This document shows, one piece after another, positions 24,046 to 33,429 of a DNA stretch of 64,000 nucleotides; position 1 is the first letter of the stretch; each line of letters opens with the position of its first letter. Origin of the DNA: Cloeon dipterum (Eukaryota; Arthropoda; Insecta; Ephemeroptera; Baetidae); NCBI RefSeq assembly GCF_949628265.1, contig NC_088787.1, forward strand, positions 11,088,501 through 11,152,500. Direction: 5' to 3'. Made by a program: the position numbers and the translations under genes. Below the pieces are notes generated by a model. The model was not told the DNA's origin, did no database searches, and was given only the letters and a program-made list of their open reading frames with translations.

Positions 24046-24499
24046 TTTAGGGATTTATTTTATTTACTACATATTATCTGGTTTTTAAAGGTTAAGCGGT
24101 GCCGCAACTGCGGCTCCGCCGTTTGTGAGTGATTGCTTCATACACTTCGGGAATAATTTCTTATTTTGAAAATTTGATTTTCACGTTCCTGCGACGGTTA
24201 GTGGACCAAATTTTGGTTACAGCATATCAAAAAGAAATAATTTTAGATGCAGAATGCACATATATGGATTGAATGTGATTTTTGTCTTAAAATAGCAACT
24301 GATGAATTCATGTGGCAATTGTGAATTCCAATTTTTTTCCTTGCTAAAAATTCATGAATCATGCTGTTAATTATGCCCTGAGTAGTACCAGCGCCAGCTT
24401 TAAACTCAAAGAATTTAGCGGCACCCTCCCCCGCTAGAGGACCATAGGCCCCAATATCTTTTTAAAATATATCCAGGCCACCATAATTTTTTAATCTTT

Positions 24500-24815
24500 G
24501 CTGAGCACATCCCGTGGGCTATTATCTCACCGCTCACCGAGTCCCAATAACACCGACAAGCTCAACATATTGGACCCAAATTTATCTGCGACCTCTCAGG
24601 CCCAATGTGGCTATCTTTTCGTCTCCCTGAAACAAGGTCCCTGAAACGCCAGACATTTGTCCCTAAAAACCGCTGGAGAATTTATAGAATAACTAAATTA
24701 ACTACTTCTGGTCATCTCTGACACTGGGCAAACAGTAATAATTGATTCCCGAAATGCTTCAAGCATAAAACTACCTTCCAATGCCTTTGACACTACTTTG
24801 AATGCATTAAAAACT
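24500..24815. repeat. dispersed repeat family S, copy 3
   Basis: Contains GAGTCCCAATAACACCG, CCAATGTGGCTATCTTTTCG, AACGCCAGACATTTGTC and GTCATCTCTGACACTGGG. These are shared with 10985-11310 and, for the middle blocks, with 40925-41120. Confidence 0.55.
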
Positions 24816-24923
24816 ACCAGCCAAAGCAATTTCAATTTCAATTTTTCAGCACGGTATAGCTAACATGAAATATATATAAATTATTGTGCCCTATAATTAC
24901 AATGCTATTTTAATTTACAGATC

Positions 24924-25348
24924 ATGTCACAACAAGAAACTTATTGCTGCTGGCATTGCTGCCATAAAATTTTGGATCCTGAAAAGCGCATGCGGATAAC
25001 TGTAGCCCAGTTAAATTTATTAGAATCAGCGGCGCCCTTCCCTGCCCCGAGGAGGCCAAACTATTGCTGCAAATGGGCTATTTGCAATTCCTGTCGCCAT
25101 TATGTTACGTAAGTATCAGATCATAAAGGAATTAGTAGTACAGTGTAAGTAATAATTCACTCATTCCATCAGAGAAATATTGAACGTCTTAAATAATCCC
25201 ACGGTGAGGGATGTTTACGGCCATCGGGCTGTGTGGACTCGCGCCAAGCGGTAATAGATTTTCTTAAAATAATATTTGTATTATTTTCTTAACTTCTCTT
25301 CTATACAGGAGTCGAGCGTTACGCCTGCGCAAGAAAGGTCTAGTTTAA
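24924..25348 (+). CDS. small CWHC/CKWxxC cysteine-rich protein, member 1
   Basis: Three exons: 24924-25108, 25173-25250 and 25309-25348, with GTAAGT/CAG and GTAATA/CAG junctions, both phase 2. They encode 100 residues. The protein has YCCWHC (residues 7-12), then CKWAICNSC and RHYV near residues 49-61, then NNPTVRDVYGH and a basic tail. C-x2-C followed by C-x4-C-x2-C suggests a metal-binding, probably zinc, fold. The second copy at 62940-63502 shares length of exon 1, intron 1 phase and about 25 aligned positions. Both have an acceptor three bases before the ATG (CAG/ATCATGTC), so each probably has a noncoding first exon. In the last exon the sequence for TPAQ, found in member 2, lies in a different frame from my splice, so the tail could be wrong or this copy frameshifted. 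I do not recognise the family. Confidence 0.6.
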
Positions 25349-25797
25349 TGACAAGGATCCCCTTCACGCACAGTGACGTCAGGAGACCAGGTGCCACCAA
25401 AATTATGAGAAAAAATGGTGTTGGCGGATGGCAGGGTGGGATGAGTGGGAATTGGGAATCAATTGGTGCTGAGTTACAAAAATTACCCTTCTTTGTTTAT
25501 TTTAGAAGTTCGTTCAGGGCCGTAAAACCCTGGAAAGACTTGCCTCTTGTGCTCAAAGACTGCACTGCCGCGCAATTTCCCGCACTTCTTCTAAATCAGC
25601 AATTGTGGAGTGAATTTTGAAGTGTTTTTTTGAGTGTCTAAAATAGTGATATATAATATTCGGACGGGCGCAGCGCGATGACTACAGTCTGATTTATCGG
25701 TTTTTCGCTAGCGTTGTTGCCTTTTTTCATCTGTATACTACCTGACCTACGCATTTTGTATGTATATATTACTTGGATGAAAAGAAACAAGTACAAT
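25349..25797. other. region after the small CWHC gene
   Basis: An open frame continues to 25620 in the TPAQ frame of the last exon and could be an alternative tail of the preceding gene. Its translation (with KNGVGGWQGGMSGNWES) has no recognisable domain. Otherwise nothing is supported. Confidence 0.3.
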
Positions 25798-25990
25798 AAT
25801 GGGCGCACCAGACCGCACAGGGATCCAGCCCACTGAAGGGCCACTTGCCTCCCACCGAGGACTTTTTGAAACGCTAATAGACATTCGAACCGTGATGCCA
25901 AAGGTGCAAACTAGGAAATATAGCATGTCGGCCTAGAGCTATGCAGCCGGCAGCCACCTATCCACCCTTTGACTGCACTCAATATTGCTT
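25798..25990. repeat. dispersed repeat family S, copy 4
   Basis: GGGCGCACCAGACCGCACAG and CCACTGAAGGGCCACTTGCC closely match 11021-11070, followed by AAAGGTGCAAACTAGGAAAT in family order. Confidence 0.6.
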
Positions 25991-27545
25991 AACTTGGGTG
26001 ATCTAACAAGAACCGGTGGGTCCAACATGATACATATACAACATAATACTTAATAGTTACTTATTTGGTCTGATTCCTACAAAGCAATAAACTTAAGAAA
26101 TATTAGAGATATTAATAACGTGCAACTATATTATTTTACTAAATATTCCAGGAGGTTTAAAAATAATCTCAAAATAAATAAATGCACACACGTTTTACTG
26201 TTAACTTTAAAAAAACATCATTGAAGGGCTCTACATGTAAAATAATTCAGGGACGGTCAGCTTAACAGTAAAAATTCTATGAGGAAATGATTCAGAATTC
26301 TCTGGGATTATTTGTTTTGAGGAGGTTAAATTAAGTACTGATAATGAGGCCTTTGGAGCTGCACCAGCCGCATTTCAGCGCGACAATTTGTCATTTAATA
26401 TTTCTTTCTGTAACTTTGTCTATCCGACCATCCAAATTAATTTTCCACGCAGTGTCAAGCCATCAGTCTTATATTAATATTTTCTGTTGGCATCTAATGG
26501 TTAGGACCTATAGTATAAAATGTTTGGGAATTTAAACTTCTTGACTGACTTTAGCCAAAGTACAGAGACAAACGCACTCAATACACTGGCGAGACAAATA
26601 CAACCAGCAAATATACACAGCCGCTAGCATTTATATCAGATGTAGTCTCACGTCAAGCCAATTGATAAATTATAAGAAAACGGGTTAACCATTGATGTGT
26701 TCCAGAAATGCATGCTCTCTGTAGACAATACTTAAACAGACTGTATACTTAATCCTGATCTTAATTTAAGGTATTATGTAATCCATCTCAAATAAGTTTA
26801 ATGCCTAATTTGATTTAAGTTCTGGTGTCCCAAATCCAGTACTTCCAAATTTATGTTAGATTTTAATGACAAAATGAGTTAGCTATAATTGAATTTTGTT
26901 AAATGACTGATAGGAAGACATTTAAATATAATGCACATGTGTTTCACGCCTGTTGCGTTTGAAGCTAAATAAATTATTAATGTAAAATAATCTATCATAA
27001 TTTTCGAGAAACGAGTTTATTTCTATTATTCACAAAAGATTCCCTGATGAAGAGCGTGGACTCCATTTTTAAATAATTATTTAATACGCGTCACTAGTTA
27101 AATTAATGAAGAATTCAACTGATTTGCATCTAATTACTCCCGCCATATTGTGATAAAATATGTTTCAGACAGTTCTTGAGAGATGCCAGTGAAGGCAGAA
27201 GCAGGTAAGGTTGCCATAATTTTCAGAAGATATTTAAAATTAAAAGCAGATTCCTCAGTCTGTGGCTAGTTACTAATTTAACTGTATTTCTTTGGATATG
27301 TCCTGCTCAACTATATTATTGTATTTCAGCTACTGGTGGCAACTCCAATTGGAAACTCTAATGGCCAGTTGCTGATAGTAGTTGCTACAGTAGGACATTT
27401 TCTGTCTGCATCCAATTTATTCAGACCAATTTGTGTATTAAAGATAAATTTCAGGATGATAGGCACGAGATAGGCTTACCGCCTAGCTTTGGTTACAGTT
27501 GCCAACATGCCATTTTAACCCCAATTTCGTTGCAAAAAAATTGTA
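25991..27545. other. AT-rich stretch, no gene recognised
   Basis: No supported exon or RNA. A seven-codon open start with a good donor at 27183-27205 can be joined to an acceptor at 27331, but the product would be only 17 residues. Confidence 0.45.
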
Positions 27546-27697
27546 GCAAACGGTAGGGGTGCCAGTCTTCTAAAGCTAAAACCCGGAGATTTTGGACTCG
27601 AAAACCCGGAGATCCCTATACTCCCGTGTTAAATTTTTCGGTCCCAAACATGGAGATCTCCGGTCGAAACCCGGAGAGTGGCAGCCCTAGCAAACGC
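27546..27697. mobile_element. 136-bp hAT-type MITE with 8-bp target duplication
   Basis: The element at 27554-27689 begins TAGGGGTGCCA and ends with the complement of TAGGGCTGCCA. Flanking octamers are GCAAACGG (27546-27553) and GCAAACGC (27690-27697), 7 of 8 matching. The inside contains three AACCCGGAGA repeats. Short terminal repeats and an 8-bp duplication indicate hAT. Confidence 0.75.
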
Positions 27698-28147
27698 CAA
27701 GGAATGAGCCCAATCTGATAAATACAAAGCAACTTAAGTCCCCTTAACAGAATGGTTGTGTTATAATTCAAAACAAGAAGCCGCGTAAAAGTCTGTCTGG
27801 CTAAAATTATGTAAGCGCACATGCTGGAAAGTTGCAAACCAGCAAGAATTAAGGATCGGGCTGCTTTTTGCTTTTCTCCTCCAGTCTAATTATTTGAGAC
27901 TTTCTTAGCAAAAAAAAAAAAATCAAACCCATTCAACGCTCAGTCAAATTCTCGCGTGTTTGAAAATTTATAATCCTCTAATGAGGTTCAGATAGCTAAA
28001 ACTATTTCTCATAATTAATGTAATTTCTTGTTTGAAATTTTTTAGAGCAGTTTAAATTTGTAAGTAAGTTACCTGAGTTGACTTTTGCAGCGAGAACGAC
28101 CCTGCGGAAGGAAGGCCGCTGAAAGCTGACGCTCAGTTCAGGTTGCC

Positions 28148-28268
28148 TTATTCAGGATTCTGTGTTGCACCGTAGACATATAGTTGAGCCTCTCCTGGCC
28201 TGTGTAAGCGGCTTAAGTTTAGCAGTTGTCTGTCCACATTGAAGACAATCCGGTGAACGCGTTTTCTC
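28148..28268 (-). CDS. possible isolated terminal exon
   Basis: A strong minus-strand acceptor (TTTTTGCAG) at 28269-28271 opens 121 bases. Two frames stay open to nearly the same point. One reads RKRVHRIVFNVDRQLLNLSR and ends at 28148. The other has two CxxC pairs (CLQC, CLRC) like a small zinc ribbon and stops at 28152. No upstream partner exon was found, so this may be a relic. Confidence 0.2.
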
Positions 28269-28689
28269 CTGCAAAAACACAAAATATGAGCTAGGTCTCT
28301 GAGAGTAACAAGCCAGCGCAGAATCGCTATTAACCGGTGTTAATATTACTGTATTCGTATTTCACCATTATTACATACATAATACCAAACAATTTCATTC
28401 ATCTTAAGGGGCACCAAATTTGTTCGCCCTATCCGTGCAGGTGAGAATTTGAACTTCAAAATCCTATAATTCAGAGGCTTCCACAAAACGCGATCGCAAA
28501 ATCCTTGGCAGATTCAATTTTGTCGCACCTGTGGATGGAGCAAATAATAAATATTAATTGGAGAATCCGAGATGATAATATTATAAATCTTGGTCCCGGT
28601 AAAATCGCGCAACTTTCAACAAACACCCAAATTTTCGTTGTCGAATTGATTGTTGCCTTTTTCTTGCAACAAGGAAATTCGCGTTTGGT

Positions 28690-29865
28690 TTAGAGGGGGG
28701 AACCGGGACGTGTTTTTGGTCCCATCCCAAAAAAAAATAATCCCGTCCCTGTCCCATTTTTGTTTTTCGGGTTCGTCCCTGTTCGCTCTTAACCTTGTCC
28801 CTGTTTAATCCCGCCCCCCCTCGAACCTTTAAAAGATTCGTAAATTTTCCAATTTTTAACTTAACTTAAAATATTCACAATATTTTTTCAGTAAATAACA
28901 ATCCTATGTAAATTGTTACCTCGCAGGAGTGCTCAATTGTAAAAATAGGTCGGCGGAGACAATATGCCTTTTTATCATATTTATTGCTTCCAGGGTTCGC
29001 AAAAACCAGCATTTTTCCGGAAAAAGCCACTGCATTGCAAAACACTGATTTTGCGTTTTTTTTCTGTAATGTTGTGCATTCTTCCGAAACACATGCATTT
29101 TTTTGGAAAGGTAAAAATTCTCATGATTGATGACCAAAAATAGGGATTTTACAAAATCAGTGTAAGTGCAACTGGTTCAGGGTTAGCCAATTTTGCAACG
29201 CGCAAAAACCCAGTTTGAATTTTCCGAATTCAACCCCGAAAAGGTTATATTTTGAAAAGAAAAATTGCGGTTTGTGTTACAATTTTCTGTCTTTTGGTGA
29301 GACTAGTAGCATTTTACTGATTTTAAAAAATCCCAATTTTTGGTCATCCATCATGCGAATATTTGATTTTCAATAAAAATGCATAATATATCATGTTTTG
29401 AAAAATGCCAAAAATGCTCAAAATTGTAGAAAAACCAGTATAAAAGTTTTTTGCAATGTAGTGGGTTTTCCGAAAAAAATGCGGGTTTCTGCGAACGCTG
29501 CACTGGTTCCACCTTATAGTAATTTACCAAAATTTCTGAATTTTTTTACACGGAATAAATGGCTTTTTCGGGGATTAATTCGGAAAAATGCGGATGAAAC
29601 CAAAACTAGTGGTTTTTCTAGCTGTTTTTTTTTTGCGAAAAAAACCGGTAGTGCATATTTGCGTATGTATTGCAAAAGTGGCGAAACCTGATTGCGTCCT
29701 TTCCTCCTAGAACTGAAAAACTGAGAATCTTTAGGCTCTTAATGCTGCCATTGCTGCCGATAAAACTGTCCCGCTGCAGATTGTCCCTGTCCCGAAATAG
29801 AAAATTCGTCCCGTCCCTGAGGGAATCCCTGAGGGACGGGACGGGATTTTACCTCTGTATGATAC
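28690..29865. repeat. composite repeat with internal 530-bp imperfect palindrome
   Basis: The edges are rich in GGGAC/GTCCC strings (CCCGTCCCTGTCCC at the left, CCGTCCCTGAGGGA and GGGACGGGACGGGA at the right). Inside, 28985-29240 and 29245-29515 pair as an imperfect palindrome. For example, CAGGGTTCGCAAAAACCAGC pairs with GCGGGTTTCTGCGAACGCTG, and GACCAAAAATAGGGATTTT with the ATCCCAATTTTTGGTC side. No coding capacity. Confidence 0.55.
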
Positions 29866-30071
29866 TGCATTTTTTAAAAATGCGTTTTTTTGCAACAATG
29901 GTGCCAAAGAGGATCAGGAAAGAGTCGTACCTTGAGTGAGTCGTATAAAGGTGTTTAGTTTAGAGGGCTATATGTATTATATGATAATCTTTTTTGCGAA
30001 AGACATCCTGAAGTTCATCACAGCTAAAGCCACCTCGCCCGCACGCAGCGATCAATGACCAAGTATGTAAG

Positions 30072-30203
30072 TATGGAATAGCTACAGTTCTCGCCGACTT
30101 TACCGTTTACACGCATCAAATCTGTCGTCCCTAATATATACTAATAACATTGAAAGGCGAAAACTGTAAACTGTAACTCGGCGAGAACTGTAACTTTTCC
30201 ATA
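30072..30203. mobile_element. TA-bounded MITE, copy 2
   Basis: TATGGAATAGCTACAGTTCT at the left pairs with the complement of AGAACTGTAACTTTTCCATA at the right, giving terminal inverted repeats of about 26 bases. The total is 132 bp and is related to the copy at 72-196. TA ends and small size fit a Tc1/mariner-derived MITE. Confidence 0.65.
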
Positions 30204-31301
30204 CATCAGCTTCAAGAATGCAACCTTTATATTATGCATGAAATAGATGATACATTATTAACATCCTACATCATACATACCACATTTTACGACGGAGAAG
30301 GATGCCTGCTGCTTGATTTTCGCTGGAAAAAGGATCGTGGATAGACCGACTAAGTCGAAATACGAAATAGATGAGCGAAAATCGGGAATTAATAAGCATT
30401 CATCGCACGCCATTGACATGACACAAACATGAATATATTTCTTTTTCTTCCTGGTTTTTCGTTGGTGCAACTTGCAGCAACTCCAGCCAAAGTTGCAGTT
30501 GGTGCAGCAAGTGGGAAGTGGGAACCGCTACCCCTACTGCCCCTCTCACTCCCGCCGCTAAAGCGCTCATACACATACGCATGGAATCAGAGCCGCTCTT
30601 GCGCTCTTTGTTTGTGAGCATTGTGAGCTTTGCATTTTTTGCATTGCAGCAAGCACTGAAAGCAGAAAATAAATATGAGCCCAACACTTCCAGACATCCA
30701 CCCCCACCCCCCATTCGGACAGTGGTCTGCTAGTTCAGTTAGGAGCAGCGTGAAAATTTAATCAAAGAATGCGAAATGCAAACAAAAACAAAACCAACAG
30801 AATAAAGCAATAAGTATGTAGCAGCACAGAGCAAGAGCACATTGTCTGCGCTTTGTCACCTCCAAAATTGATGTCTGTACTGTATTCTGAAAGATTCCAT
30901 AAATGTAATGAAAATAATTGAATAGTAGTTGAAACGATTATTTATTTTATTTAATCTGCAAGTCGGTGTCCTCAATTTTATCAATTAAATAGAGAAATTA
31001 ACACAGCAAGAGATCAAAGATTTTGCCGAAATTTTGTTTTCACCGTTGTTTGATTCTGATTCTAGTGACTTTTGACGTGGCAAAAACCAAAAGGTGATAA
31101 AATTTTTTATCGTTGTGACGCGCAGTAAAACCAACTCGTGCGGCTATTGTCAAAGGACACGTTTTTGTTCACTTCACACACGTTATCTTAGGAAATTGAC
31201 GCCGTTGTCCGGCGTAAAATTGCGTGACTGACGAGCTGCTTTTTAATTATTTGTCAGAATAAAGGCATAGAAAAGCACGTGCTTGAATTAAATTGGCAGC
31301 T
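30204..31301. other. upstream region of the first SLC35B4-like gene
   Basis: AT-rich, with a GC-richer patch around 30470-30720 that is open on several frames but has no recognisable protein. The promoter and 5' leader of the gene starting at 31302 must lie at the right end; I see no certain core element. Confidence 0.4.
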
Positions 31302-33148
31302 ATGAAACCGGTGACTGCTGGGGCATTAGTGTTTTTCGGCTGCTGCTTTAACATCTACTTCCTGGAGCTTTTGGTCAAGCAGGACCCTGGCGCTGGCGTT
31401 TTGGCCACGTTTTCTCAATACATTTTTATCACTCTTCACGGCATTATTTTCACTGTCAGGTATGTACTAAAATTCTTATTTTTTTCCTCCAATATTTCTG
31501 ATATTTTATTTTGCGGGCATTAAAATTCCAATTAATGACTGAATTATTTGTTTAAAATTTAATGTCGTTTTCTGATTTCAGGAAAAATTCATATTTTAAA
31601 AATCATCTCTTTAATCAATCTATAAAAATTTTCTGGGCAGATGTGGCACGGTAACGCCGCAAATCCCGGTGTCTCACTACGCGGCGATTGTGATACTCGT
31701 CTTCGCGTCTAATGTGTGCAACAACTACGCGTTCAACTTTAACATCTCGATGCCGCTGCACGTGATCATCAGGTCGGGCTCCCTGATCGCCAACATGATC
31801 CTGGGCATGGTCATCCTGCAGAGGCACTACTCGGGCGTCAAGGTGGCGTCCGTGCTGGCCATCACGCTCGGCGTCGTCGTTTGCACCCTCGAGTCGGGCA
31901 AGGCGGTCAAGACGGAAGATGCCACCGCCGACGAGAAGAACGTCGATTTTCTGAGGTGGCTATTCGGTGTCTCTATACTTTTGGCTGGACTTTTCCTCTC
32001 CGCCAGACTGGGCATTTACCAGGAGGTATTATATATATAATTCCTTAATTGCAATTTTATTTTTTTTTACTTATTTATTTTCAAGGAAAAAAATTGAATC
32101 AGAGATGAAAAATTGGGTTTCAACGGATATTTCAGTCCTTTAAAATAAAATAATAAAATATTAATGCCGTTTTAAATTATTTTAGGCGGCGGTGCACTAA
32201 ACTTAGAGGTGCAAAGTTTTCTCCAAGAGCCACCAAAAAACTCATCCAGAAAATCCATTAATGCAAAACCAGATAGGGTTAAAGTTATTTTTTAAGGCTA
32301 CAATTTCATGTAAGATTAGAAAGTTATAATTTTAGTCTTTAATTAATTAAATAGACAATTTTTTACTTTTAAATAAATACTACAACCTCTTCTCTTTAAA
32401 AAATGAATTCCTGAAGCATGGATTAAAAATAACCGGCAAATTTTTACTTTAAATCCATGCAATATTTTTTTAATTTTGTCCATTATTTTCCAGACATTGA
32501 ATTTGCAGTTAGTTTTATTATAAATGTATTTGTCAGTCATTTTCCCGTGACCTCGACTTGATCTATGAATAGACAGAAAATTCAGACGAAATTGAGGGCA
32601 GGAATGGCACCTCCAAGTTATGAGGCAGTTCTTTTCACAGACACAAATTTTGGAATTTTTCTAGGAATATCCTTAATTTTATGTTCAATCTCCTTGCGCC
32701 AAATATTGGTAAAAACTTGTTCTAAAAAATAAAATCTAAGCAAAAATTAAATTTACAGGTTCTCTTCAACACGCACGGCAAGCACAACGAAGAAGCGCTG
32801 TTCTACACACATTTACTGCCTCTGCCAGGCTTCTTGATCGTGTTTCCCCACCTCTGGACGCACTGGCTGCTGGCCCTCGAGAGTCCACCGTTGGTGGTCT
32901 CGTGGCTTTCAGTGCCGAGTGCGCTGATCTACCTGTTGGGCTACATGCTGACTCAGTTCGTGTGCATCAGTTCGGTGTTCGTGCTGACGACCGAGTGCTC
33001 CTCCCTGACTGTCACCCTCGTGCTCACCATCAGGAGGTTTCTCAGCCTCGTGTTCTCCATCCTCTACTTTAATAATTCGTTCACGCAACTCCACTGGATT
33101 GGCGCCTTTTTTGTCTTTGCAGGCACGCTTGGATTTTCTTTGACTTAA
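31302..33148 (+). CDS. SLC35B4-like nucleotide-sugar transporter, paralogue A
   Basis: Exons 31302-31459, 31641-32025 and 32759-33148 (junctions phase 2 and phase 0) encode 310 residues. This is the SLC35B family (UAA transporter domain; vertebrate SLC35B4, fly Efr): multi-pass antiporters that move nucleotide sugars from cytosol into ER or Golgi. Family signatures are FFGCCFNIYFLELLVKQDPG at the N-terminus, then NNYAFNFNISMPLH with SGSLIANMI, SARLGIYQE at the exon 2-3 junction, GKHNEEALFYTHLLPLPGF, and TTECSSLTVTLVLT with RRFLSLVFSI near the end. Human SLC35B4 is about 331 residues; this copy stops at GTLGFSLT and lacks the cytosolic tail. It ends 281 bp from the convergent CAP-D2 gene. Paralogue B at 43587-45252 has the same intron positions and phases. 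Substrate is not shown; UDP-GlcNAc, UDP-xylose or GDP-fucose are the family precedents. Confidence 0.9.
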
Positions 33149-33327
33149 TATTTTCATTTTGACATAATAAGAATTACTTTTTAGACTTGTTTAAATTCTG
33201 TATGTTACCGTTACTTAGCCGTTCGTGAACAGGAAAATGATAAAACCTTGTTGATATAAATCTGTCTCACTGTGTTACGTTTAATGTAGTAAATTAGACA
33301 CAAGAATAATGAAAAAATACTATTTCA

Positions 33328-33333
33328 TTTATT
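33328..33333 (-). terminator. polyadenylation signal of CAP-D2
   Basis: TTTATT on the plus strand gives AATAAA on the minus strand, about 97 bases beyond the CAP-D2 stop. It lies in the 281-bp interval shared with the convergent transporter gene. Confidence 0.5.
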
Positions 33334-33429
33334 TTTAATTTGGTAAATTTCCATAATTATAGCTTTAATGAGAAATAACTGAGAGTTCTTGAAAATATAG
33401 ACTTGAAGAAGGGTATAAATCAATCTGAT

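Noticed and set aside
27183-27365. Two-exon micro-gene giving a 17-residue peptide
   Set aside because: Good-looking splice sites, but the product is too short and shows no signal or homology; chance is likely.
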